NCBI GenBank assembly: GCA_964017045.1 | Contig: OZ024797.1 | Coordinates: 16,636,863-16,700,862, forward strand | DNA length: 64,000 nt | Source of the DNA: Omphiscola glabra | Taxonomy: Eukaryota > Mollusca > Gastropoda > Lymnaeidae | Reading direction: 5' to 3' | Shown here: piece after piece, positions 11,327 to 22,836 of the stretch | How positions within the stretch are numbered: the stretch's first letter is position 1 | Layout of the letters: every line of letters begins with the position of its first letter | Notes under the pieces: model-generated | What the model saw: the letters and a program-made list of their open reading frames with translations, nothing else | Databases searched by the model: none | What the model was told of the DNA's origin: nothing | Translations under genes and position numbers: made by a program

Positions 11327-14300
11327 CTAGCCGATATACCCGGCGTGGCCCGGGATTGCATTAGGACCCCGATCCCGGTGGTCTACAGTTCCCGTTAGGA
11401 TACTGTTCTCTGTAGAATCCCGTTCCATCTAGGGACCCTGCTTTCTAATGTTATCCCATTTCCCGATAAAATCTATTGAATAATGCCATAGATATAGCAT
11501 TTTAAGAATATCGAACTTTCTGGAAAATTCTAGATTGGATATTATTAGTTTTACATCCACCGATATTTCTGTACGGACAGTGAAGTGCATTGCTACCACC
11601 CTAGGCCTATATTCATCAATTGACATAGAAACTATAGTGTTGTCTAATCCTATCGATATTTATATAGCTCATATAAGGAAAAATGAAATGGGGTCCCGGC
11701 CCCAGAAGAATGGATATTATGAGTTCAGTACCCTTCGATATTTGAATATGGATAATCAAGTGTACGTGTACTAATTTTTGTTCGATGTCCATCCATTCAC
11801 ATAGGAGTCATTGTTTGTAATTTTTTTATATAGCTCACATTAGAAAAAAACGAATTCGGGGCCCCCGGCCCCACACGAAATGTTATTAAAAGTTCTCAAC
11901 CCCGTAAGAGTTCCTTCTGGATAATGATGGATATATGTACCAAGTTTGGTCAAGATCCACCAATCCGTGTAAAAGCCTTTGTGGAACAGACCCACAAACA
12001 AACAAACAAACCCACAAACAAATTTTCACTTTTATATATATACTAGCGGATGTACCCGGCAAATTTGCCGGGATAGCATTCGGAACGAAGGAACTTCAAC
12101 AGTCTTCAGCCTTATAATTATTCCGATCCCGGTGGGCTCCCAATCCCGTCGGTATCCCGCTCCCGTTAGTATACCGTTTCCCGGTGGGATTTTGATCCCT
12201 CTGGATACCAATTCCGGTATGATCCCAATCCCGTCGGTATTCCGATCCCGGAGGTATCTCGATACCAGTGGGATAACGATAGCTGTCGGATCCCGATACC
12301 GGTGGGTTACCGGTCTAAGCCTATTGATATTTATACATAGCTTATATAAGGAAAAATTAAATGGGGCCACCGGCCCCAGAGAAATGGATATTATAAGTTC
12401 AGTACACTTTGGTATTTGCATATGGATAATAAAGTGTATGTGTACTAAGTTTGTTCAAGATCTATCTATTCATGTAGGAGTATTTGTTGGTCATTTTATT
12501 TATATAGCTTATATAGGAAAAAACTACATTTTGGGCCCCCGGCCCCAAACAGAATGTCATAAAAAGTCCATAACCCTTTAATAGATCTTTCCGGATAATG
12601 ATGGATATATGTGCCAAATTTCGTCAAGATCCATCCATTATTCTAGGAGATTTAAGTCTATTGACCTATAGAACTTTCTGGAACATTCTAGATTAAATGT
12701 ATTATCCTCCTCGAACTGTATAAAAACTGTCTTTTCTGAGTAATTATTCTTCGAATACGAAAAGTTATTCAACTAAATGCATTTCTATAACTATAGTACT
12801 TATATGTTAAAAGAGGGGGGCCCCGGGGGCCCATTCCACAATTGTACCAAAACATTTTAACAGATGGGGCCCAATAAAAATCATTCAGCTAAGTTATGAC
12901 GCTAAAATTTTTAATTTGTCCCAATAAAATCTATTGAATAATGCCATAGATATAGCGTTTTCGGTATTTGAATATGGATAATCAATGGTACGTGCACTAA
13001 GTTTGATCGATATCCATCCATTCACGTAGGAGTATTTGTTTGAACATTTTTTATATAGCTCATATAAGGAAAAATGAAATGGGGCCCCCAGCCCCAGGAG
13101 AATGGATATTATGAGTTCAGTACCCATTAGTATTTGAGTATGGATAATCAAGTGTACGTGTACTAAGTTTGATCGATGTCCATCCATTCACGTAGGAGCA
13201 TTTGTTTGTAATTTTTTATATAGCTCATATAAGAAAAAAACGAATTCGGGGCCCCCGGCCCCAAACGAAATGTTATTAAAAGTTCTCAACCCCTTAAGAG
13301 TTCCTTCTGGATAATGATGGATATATGTGCCAAGTTTGGTCAAGATCCATCAATCCGTTTAAAAGCCTTTGTGGAACAGACAAACAAATCCACAAACCCA
13401 CAAATTTTCACTTTTATATATATACTAGCCGATATACCCGGCGTGGCCCGGGATTGCATTAGGACCCCGATCCCGGTGGCCTACAGATCCCGTTAGGATA
13501 CTGTTCTCTTTGGGATCCCGTTTCGTCTAGGGACCCTCCTTTCCAATGTTATCCCATTTCCTGATTTGGTCGTGACATAGATTTAGCTTTTCAAAGATAT
13601 CGAACTTTCTGGAAAATTCTAGATTGGATATTCTTAGTTTTAAATACACCGATATCTAAAAACGGACAGTGCAGTGTATTGCTAACACGTTAGGCCTATA
13701 TCCATCAATTCACAAAAAACTAAAGTGTTATCTAAGCCTATTGACCTATCGAACTTTCTGGAACATTCTAGATTATATATTATTAGTTTTGCATCAACCG
13801 ATATTTCTGTACGGACAGTGCAGTGTATTGCTACCACCCTTGGCCTATATCAATCAATTCACATAGAATCTATAGTGGTGTCTAAGCTTATTGATATTTT
13901 TATAGCTTAAATAAGAAAACGGAAATGGGGCCCCCGGCCCCAGAAGAATGGCTATTATGAGTTCAGTACCCTTCGGTATTTGAATATGGATAATCAAGTG
14001 TATGTGTACTAATTTTGGTCAAGATCAATCTATTCATGCAGGAGTATTTGTCGGTCATTTTATTTACATAGCTCAAATAAAAAAAAAAAAGGATTCGGGG
14101 CCCCCGGCACCACACGAAATGTAATTAAAAGTTCATAACCCCTTAATATTTCCTTCTGGATAATGATGGATATATGTGGCAAATTTGGTCAAGATCCATC
14201 CATCCATGTAGGAGTATTAAGCATATAGACCTATAGAACTTTCTGGAACATTCAAGATTAAATGTATTATCCTGCTCGAACTGTATAAAAACTGTCTTTT

Positions 14301-17300
14301 ATTAGTAATAATTATTCTTCGAATACGAAAAATTATACGACTAAATGAATTTCTATAACTATAAAACATTTAAATTAAAAGAGGGGCCCCGGGGGCCCAT
14401 TCCATAATTGTAAGGAATTAGTTTTGCCTGAGATGGGGCCCTCTAAAAATCATTCGGGTAAATTATGACGTTAAAATTTTAAATTTGTCCCATTAAAATC
14501 TATTGAATAATGCCATAGATATAGCGTTTTAAAAATATCGAACTTTCTGGAAAATTCTAGATTGGATATTATTAGTTTTACATCCACCGTTATTTCCATA
14601 TGGACTAAGAAGTGTATTGCAACAAAGCTAAGCCTATATTCACCAATTCACATAGAACCTATAGTGTTATCAAAGCCTATCTATATTTATACAGCTTATA
14701 TAAGGAAAAAAGAAATGGGGCCCCCAGCCCCAGAGAAATTGATATTATGAGTTCAGTACCCTTTTGTATTTGAGTATGGATAATCAAGTGTATGTGTACT
14801 AAGTTTGGTCAAGATCCATCCATTCATGTAGGAGTATTAAGCCCATCGATATTTATATAGCTCATATAAGGAAAAATGAAATGGGGCCCCCGGCCCCAGA
14901 AGAATGGATATTGTGAGTTCAGTACCCTTCGGTTTTTGAATATGGATAATCAAGTGTACGTGTACTAAGTTTGATCGATGTCCATCCATTCACGTAGGAG
15001 TATTTATTTGTAATTTTTTTATATAGCTCATATAAGAAAAAAACGAATTCGGGGCCCCCGGCCCCAAACGGAATGTCATTCAAAGTTCTCAACCCCTTAA
15101 GAGTTCCTTCTGGATAATGATGGATATATGTGCCAAGTTTGGTTAAGATCCATCAATCCGTTTAAAAGCCTTTGTGGAACAGACAAACCCACAAACAAAC
15201 AAATTTTCACTTTTATATATATACTAGCCCATATACCCGGCGTGGCCCGGGAATGCATTAGGACCCCTATCCCGGTGACCTACAGATCCCGTTAGTATAC
15301 TGTTCTCCATGGAATCCCGTTACATCTAGGGGCCTACCTTTCCAATGTTATCCCATTTCCATATAGGATCCCGATTTGATCATGACATAGATATAGCTTT
15401 TTAAAGATATCGAACTTTCTGGAAAATTCTAGATTGGATATTCTTAGTTTTAAATACACCGATATCTAAAAACGGACAGTGCTGTGTATTGCTACCACGT
15501 TAGGCCTATATCCATCATTCACAAAAAAAAACTAAAGTGTTATCTAAGCCTATTGACCTATAGAACTTTTTGGAACATTCTAGATTAAATGTATTATCCT
15601 CCCCGAACTGTGTAAAAACAGTCTTATATTAGTAATAATTATTCTTCGAATACGAAAAATTATACGACTAAATGAATTTCTATAACTATAGTACATTTAA
15701 GTTCACATAGAACCTATAGTTATAGTGTTGTCTAAGCCTATTAATATTTATATAGCTTATATAAGGAAAAATGAAATGGGGCCCCCGGCCCCCCAGGAAT
15801 GAATATTATGAGTTCAGTACCCTTAGGTATTTGAATATGGAAAATCAAGTGTACGTGTACTAAGTTTGATCGATATCCATCCATTCACATAGGAGTATTT
15901 GTTTGAACATTTTTTATATAGCTCATATAAGGAAAAATGAAACGGGGCCCCCGACCCCAGAGAAATGGATATTATAAGTTCAGTACCCTTCGATATTTGA
16001 ATATGGATAATCAAATGTAAGTGTACTAAGTTTGGTCAAGATCCATCTTTTCATGAAGGAGTATTTGTTGTTAATTTTATTTATATAGCTCATATAGGAA
16101 AAAAGGACAGTTTGGGCCCCCGGCCCCAAACGGAGTGTCATAAAAAGTTCATAACCCTTTCAGCGTTTTTTCCGAATAATGATGGATATATGTGCCAAAT
16201 TTGATCAAGATCTATCATTCCATGTAGGAGTATTAAGCCTATTGACCTATAAAACTTTCTGGAACATTCTAGATTAAATGTATTATCCTCCTCGAACTTT
16301 ATAAAAACTGTCTTTTATTAGTAGTAATTATTCTTCGAATAAGAAAAATTATACGACTAAATGAATTTCTATAACTATAGTACATTTAAGTTAAAAGAGG
16401 GGCCCCGGGGGCCCATTCCATAATTGTAAGGAATTAGTTTTTCCTGTGATGGGTGCCCTATAATAATCATTCAGGTAAGTTATGAAGTTACAATTTTAAA
16501 TTTGTCCCATTAAAATATATTGAATAATGCCATAAATATAGCGTTTTAAAGTTATCGAACTTTCAGGAAAATTCTAGATTGGATATTATTAGTTTTACAT
16601 CCACCGTTATTTCCATATGGACTAAGAAGTGTATTGCAACAAAGCTAAGCCTATATCCATCAATTCACATAGAACCTATAGTGTTGTCTAAGTCTATTGG
16701 TATTTATATAGCTTATATAAGGACAAATTAAATGGGGCCCCCGGCCCCAGAGGAATGGATATTATGAATTCGGTACCCTTTAGTATTTGAGTATGGATAA
16801 TCAAGTGTATGTGAACTAAGTTCGGTCAAAATCCATCAACTCATGTAGTAAGTATTAAGCCTATCGCTATTTATATAGCTCATATAAGGAAAAATGAAAT
16901 GGGGCCCCCGGCCCCAGAGGGATGGATATTATGAGTTCAGTACCCTTTAGTATTTAAATATGGATAATCAAATGTATATATACTAAGTTTGGTCAAGATC
17001 AATCCATTCATGTAGGAGTATTAAGCCTATCGATATTTATATATCTCATATAAGGAAAAACGAAATGGGGCCCCCGGCCCCAGGAGAATGGATATTATGA
17101 GTTCAGTACCCTTCGGTATTTGAATATGGATAATCAAGTGTACGTGTACTAAGTTTGATCGATATCCATCCATTCACGTAGGAGTATTTGTTTGTAATAT
17201 TTTTATATAGCTCATATAAGAAAAAAACGAATTCGGGGCCCCCGGCCCCACACGAAATGTTATTAAAAGTTCTCGACCCCTTAAGAGTTCCTTCTGGATA

Positions 17301-19879
17301 ACCATGGATATATGTGCCAAGTTTGGTCAAGATCCATCAATCCGTGTAAAAGCCTTTGTGGAACAGACAAACAAACAAATTTTCACTTTTATATATATAT
17401 ATATGACTAGCGGATATACCCGGCAAATTTGCCGGGATAGCATTCGGAACGAAAGAACTTCTACAGTATACAGCCTTATAATTATTCCGATCACGGTGGG
17501 CTCCCAATCCTGTCGGTATCCCGCTCCCGTTAGCATACTGTTTCCCGGTGGGATTTTATCCCACTGGATCCAAATTCCGGTATGATCCCAATCCCGTCGG
17601 TATAAAGATCCCGGTGGTATCTCGATATCAGTGGGATAACGATAGTTGTCGGATCCCGATACCGGTGGGTACCGGTCTAAGCCTATTGTTATTTATAGAT
17701 AGGTTATATACGCAAAAATTAATTGGGGCCCCGGCCCTAGAGAAATGGATATTATAAGTTCAGTATTCTTTGGTATTTGAGTATGGACAATAAAGTGTAT
17801 GTGTACTAATTTTGGTCAAGATCCATCTATTCATGCATGAGTATTTGTCAGAAATTTTAATTATATAGCTCATATAAGAAAAAAACGAATTCGGGGCCCC
17901 CGGCCCCAAACGGCATGTGATAAAAAGTTCATAACCCATTTAGAGTCCTTTCCGGATAATGATGGATATATGTGCCAAATTTGGTCAAGATCCATCCATT
18001 AATCTAGGAGTATTAAGCCTATTAACCTATATAACTTTCTGGAACATTCTAGATTAAATGTATTATACTCCCCGAACTGTGTAAAAACAGTCTTTTTTTA
18101 GTAATTATTCTTCGAATACGAAAAATTATACGACTTAATGAATTTCTATAACTATAGTACATTTAAGTTAAAAGAGGGGCCCCGGGGGCCCATTCCATAA
18201 TTGTACCGAATTAGTTTTGCCTGAGATGGGGCCCTATAAAAATCATTCAGGTAAGTTATGAAGTTACAATTTTAAATTTGTCCCATTCAAATCTATTGAA
18301 TAATGCCATAGATATAGCGTTTTAAAGTTATCGAACTTTCAGGAAAATTCTAGATTGGATATTATTAGTTTTACAACAACCGTTATTTCCATATGGACTA
18401 AGAAGTGTATTGCAACAAAGCTAAGCCTATATCCATCAATTCACATAGAACCTATAGTGTTGTCTAAGCCTATTACTATTTATATAGCTTATATAAGGAC
18501 AAATGAAATGGGCCCCCGGCCCCAGAGGAATGGATATTATGAGTTCAGTACCCTTTTGTATTTGAGCATGGATAATCAAGTGTATGTGTACTAAGTTTGG
18601 TCAAGATCCATACATTCATATAGGAGTATTAAGCTTATCGCTATTTATATAGCTCATATACGGAAAAATGAAATGGGGCCCCCGGCCCCAGAAGAATGGA
18701 TATTATGAGCTCAGTACCCTTCGGTATTTGAATATGGATCATCAAGTGTACGTGTACTAAGTTTGATTGATGTCCATCCATTCACGTAGGAGCATTTGTT
18801 TGTAATTTTTTTATATAGCTCATATAAGAAAAAAACGAATTCGGGGCCCCCGGCCCCAAACGAAATGTTCTTAAAAGTTCTCAACCCGTTAAGAGTTCCT
18901 TCTGGATAATGATGGATATATGTGCCAAGTTTGGTCAAGATCCATCAATCCGTGTAAAAGCCTTTGTGGAACAGACAAACAAACAAATTTTCACTTTTAT
19001 ATATATATATGACTAGCCGATATACCCGGCGTGGCCCGGGATTGCATTAGGACCCCGATCCCGGTGACCTACAGATCCCGCTAGTATACTGTTCTCTATG
19101 GGATCCCGTTCCATCTTGGCCTATATCGAGCTATTCACATATAAACTGTAGTGTTGTCTAAGCCTATTGATATTTATATAGCTCATATAAGGAAAAATGA
19201 AACGGGGCCCCCGGCCCCAGAGAAATGGATATTATAAGTTCAGTACCATTCGATATTTGAATATGAATAATCAAGTGTATGTGTACTAAGTTTGCTCAAG
19301 ATCCATCTATTCATGAAGGAGTATTTGTTGTTAATTTTATTTATTTAGCTCATATAGGAAAAAACGACAGTTTGGGCCCCCGGCCCCAAACGGAGTGTCA
19401 TAAAAAGTTCATAACCCCTTCAGCGTTTTTCCGAATAATGATGGATATATGTGCCAAATTTGGTCAATATCTATTCATCCATGTAGGAGTATTAAGCCTA
19501 TCGATATTTATATAGCTCATATAAGAAAAAATGAAATGGGGCCCCCGGCCCCAGGAGAATGGATATTATGAGTTCAGTACACTTCGGTATTTGAATATGG
19601 ATAATCAAGTGTATGTGTACTAAGTTTGATCGATATCCATCCATTCACGTAGGAGTATTTGTTTGAACAATTTTTATATAGCTCATATAAGAAAAAAACG
19701 AATTCGGGGCCCCCGGCCCCACACGAAATGTTATTAAAAGTTCTCGACCCCTTAAGAGTTCCTTCTGGATAACGATGGATATATGGTCCAAGTTTGGTCA
19801 AGATCCATCAATCCGTGTAAAAGCCTTTGTGGAACAGACAAACAAACAAACAGATTTTCACTTTTATATACATATATGA
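11327..19879 (-). mobile_element. Tandem array of six non-autonomous Helitrons
   Basis: Six copies lie head to tail on the minus strand: 19879-19013, 19012-17407, 17406-15224, 15223-13425, 13424-12043 and 12042-11327. Each ends 3' with a GC-rich hairpin, then about 8 nt, then CTAG. The two junctions at 17406/17407 and 19012/19013 read CTAG directly followed by TCATATATA, so a 3' CTAG meets a 5' TC with nothing between. The array begins after an A and ends before a T, as expected for Helitron insertion between A and T. 5' ends share tataaaagtgaaaat and a gtttgtttgt run. Two 3'-end subfamilies alternate: one with palindrome cccggcaaatttgccggg (12055-12072 and 17419-17436) and one with a cccgggccacgccggg hairpin. 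No Rep/helicase coding sequence is present. Interiors carry GC-rich cores about 167 bp apart. Confidence 0.85.
11690..19720. repeat. Internal ~167-bp monomers with GGGGCCCCCGGCCCC cores
   Basis: Within the Helitrons an AT-rich monomer carrying ggggcccccggcccca repeats, usually in runs of two to four. I counted about 27 cores, for example near 14717, 14883 and 15051, near 16734, 16903, 17068 and 17235, and near 19205, 19374, 19538 and 19705. Adjacent cores are 164-172 bp apart. A second GC core, ggggccccgggggccca, occurs four times (near 12817, 14385, 16398 and 18175). Mollusc Helitron relatives carrying about 160-bp internal tandem repeats are known, which fits this architecture. Confidence 0.8.
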
Positions 19880-19912
19880 TATGATATGATATGATATGAT
19901 ATGATATGATTA
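19877..19912. repeat. atatg pentamer microsatellite at the Helitron 5' boundary
   Basis: About seven copies of a gatat/atatg pentamer abut the outer 5' end of the Helitron array. This is probably an insertion hotspot or a product of the insertion. Confidence 0.85.
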
Positions 19913-19981
19913 GGACATCAAAACGCTGAGAGCGTTCTAAATAGCATGGACACAAGCGCTATAAAAGTACTCAATCATCAT

Positions 19982-20300
19982 CAACATACCCTACCTTCTC
20001 CTCACTCTCAACATACCCTAACTTCTCCTCACTCGCAACATACCTTACCTTCTCCTCACTCGCAACATACCTTAAACTCACTCGCAACATACCTTACCTT
20101 CTCCTCACTCGCAACATACCTTATCTTCTCCTCACTCGCAACATACCTTACCTTCTCACTCCAAAAATACCCTACCTTCTCACCCCACCAATACCTTACC
20201 TTCTCCTCACTCTCAACATACCCTACTTTCTCACCCCCATCATACCTTACCTTCTCCTCACCCCTACCACACCCTACCTCCTGCTCACCCCCACCATATC
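19982..20300. repeat. ~27-bp minisatellite, right part
   Basis: Variable copies of caacatacc followed by ttaccttctcctcactc. The reading frame stays open for 173 codons (19946-20467), but the translation is only a repeat artefact rich in His, Pro, Ser and Thr. Confidence 0.85.
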
Positions 20301-20672
20301 CTACTTTCTTTACAACCCTCTTCTCAACCAACGCCATCCACACTCTGCTCCCCGCGCCTCAGAACACCAGTAATTTTTTCAGTAAATTAACAATGATTAA
20401 AAACTGTCCTGGTTCGGACAAAACAGAAGAAGAAACTAACGGTCCAGAAGGCTATGAACTAAATTAACTCAAAAGTCAAATAGTTAAATCGGTTAATATA
20501 AACAAAACTTAAACAAAAGCACTCACTATTTTTTATATAATGTTATTTTAATTAATGCAACAGAATATAATTAGTGTCTCTCGCAATCTAAAATTAATCA
20601 TTAATTAAGTACATTTCTATGCATACGCCCATCAGCCAACGATTTAACAGTGTCAAATCATTGGGCAGACGT
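20301..20672. other. Intergenic, nothing recognised
   Basis: AT-rich spacer between two minisatellites. No splice-compatible coding segment or inverted repeat was found. Confidence 0.5.
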
Positions 20673-21466
20673 CCAACAGTCAACTCGTCTCATGACAGGC
20701 ACGTCGGTGTACCATTTCAGTCAACTCCTCTCATGACAGGCACGTCGGTGTACCATTTCAGTCAACTCGTCTCATGACAGGCACGTCGGTGTACCATTTC
20801 AGTCAACTCCTCTCATGACAGGCACGTCGGTGTACCATTTCAGTCAACTCGTCTCATGACAGGCACGTCGGTGTACCAATTCAGTCAACTCCTCTCATGA
20901 CAGGCACGTCGGTGTACCATTTCAGTCAACTCGTCTCATGACAGGCCCGTCGGTGTACCATTTCAGTCAACTCCTCTCATGACAGGCACGTTGGTGTACC
21001 AATTCAGTCAACTCGTCTCATGACAGGCACGTCAGTGTACCATTTCAGTCAACTCGTCTCATGACAGGCACGTCGGTGTACCATTTCAGTCAACTCCTCT
21101 CATGACAGGCACGTCGGTGTACCAATTCAGTCAACTCGTCTCATGACAGGCACGTCGGTGTACCAATTCAGTCAAATCGTCTCATGACAGGCACGTCGGT
21201 GTATCAATTCAGTCAACTCGTCTCATGACAGGCACGTCGGTGTACCATTTCAGTCAACTCCTCTCATGACAGGCACGTCGGTGTACCAATTCAGTCAACT
21301 CCTCTCATGACAGGCACGTCGGTGTACCAATTCAGTCAACTCCTCTCATGACAGGCACGTCTGTGTACCAATTCAGTCAACTCGTCTCATGACAGGCACG
21401 TCGGTGTATCATTTCAGTCAACTCCTCTCATGACAGGCACGTCGGTGTATTATACCATTTCAGTCA
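20673..21466. repeat. 41-bp minisatellite, about 19 copies
   Basis: The unit contains catgacaggcacgtcggtgt, followed by accatttcagtcaactc. One site alternates between cctctc and cgtctc, almost strictly every other copy in the first nine units, which indicates an 82-bp dimer that was amplified before single-unit changes. Copies are otherwise very similar. Confidence 0.95.
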
Positions 21467-22557
21467 ACGGTGACATGAGTCGAGTGGAATGTTGACTTTG
21501 GTGGCGTCTTAAAAATTCCTTGATTGTATATCTGGTTTTTATATCTCATATAATTATGTAACAATATTTCGTCTTGACATTCATTATAAATAAACACAAT
21601 GGCACACAAAATAAAATGCAGACACGGTAGCACTACAAAATGCAGACTATAGACACTACCATACTAAAGGAATAATATTGCATTGTCAAATGACAGATTA
21701 GTGACACTGCCAAATGCTATATCACAACATTTGTGTGACATAATAGCACTATGAAATGACAGACACAATGATACAGTGATACCGCCGCATTATATTTAAG
21801 AACGAACACGGCTTTGTCCCAACACAATGGTCGGAAAATCAAAAATTTGAAATTAAGAACAACGACATACAAACCAGACTTATCAAAACTTTCCAAGGAA
21901 ATGTAAGGTCATAGTTCACATTAAATGCGTGTTTTTTTTGTTGTGTTTTGTGTGTGTGTGTTTTGTTTTTTGTTTTTGCCAATAAGATGACTATTTTAAT
22001 ATCTGTTTGAATTTAATGTTTAATGCGTCTTTATTTTTTGTCAATAAATAGATTATTATTGTTGTATCTGGTTGTATTTGATGTTTAGCAGCTTGTTTAA
22101 ACCGACTCCGAAAAACATGGCTCTTGGCAGTTTCTTGCTGATAATTTTTGGCTCTTTTGATTAATGAGTTTTCCGATCACTGCCCCAACATCATATACAT
22201 GAAGTTAACTGCACTGGCTAGACATTGTTTACTATTGCCAGTACCAGAGAATGTCCATTAGCAATATCTGTCCATAAACACATTGTGATGGTAAAAATAA
22301 TATCATGAGTATTATATTCTTACACATCATAGACGCACTCTTCAAGTAATTAGACAACTTGACACTCACACGTTTCTTATCATAAAAGGTTGGCTCCGTT
22401 AATGATAAAAGGTTGGCTCCGTTAATGAAAGAATCAAATGGTAACTAACCCAGAGAACAATCAAATTATGCATAATTATAAAATAAAACAATCAACATAT
22501 TTAAAATCAACTTTTCTTTTAGCATAAATCAACACAGGGTCTTCTCTGTAGCATCTA
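21467..22557. other. Intergenic spacer
   Basis: No exon recognised. It has a T/G-rich stretch near 21925-21980 and an immediate 22-bp duplication (ggttggctccgttaatga) near 22387-22430. Confidence 0.5.
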
Positions 22558-22671
22558 TCAACACAGATTCGTGTATGCAGCACCTATCAACGCAACAGAA
22601 GCAGGTCTTAGGGCATCTTTGACCCAGTTCTGTGCTGTACCCACAACAGAAGCAGGTCTGTGGGCATATGC
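22558..22671 (-). pseudogene. Partial copy of the CIMIP1-like last exon
   Basis: The minus strand encodes VVGTAQNWVK, identical to residues in the last exon of gene B (24639-24480) and conserved at DNA level over about 26 bases. The surrounding residues differ and contain a direct repeat (RPASV twice). A consensus-like acceptor (ctacag then GCATA) precedes it at 22672. It is either a decayed duplicate of that exon or a chimeric alternative 3' exon. Confidence 0.5.
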
Positions 22672-22836
22672 CTGTAGCCCATCAAGAATGAGACTGGTGC
22701 TACTTGTATGTATATCATAAACAAAATAGAGAATTGTATGGGGATGTAGCATGTATCAAGATATAATTTAATTATATTCTATGTTTAAAAGCCTATATGC
22801 TAATTAGTTATCCATAAGTGTACAGTGTTGCTATTT

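Noticed and set aside
12032..19801. Recurring minus-strand ORFs (MTKLGTYIH..., GAGGPEFVFFLYELY...)
   Set aside because: They repeat with the ~167-bp monomers of the Helitrons, contain no known domain and are broken in most copies.
19946..20467. 173-codon ORF rich in His/Pro/Ser/Thr
   Set aside because: It translates a minisatellite. Both strands are open over the repeat and frame preservation follows from the unit length.
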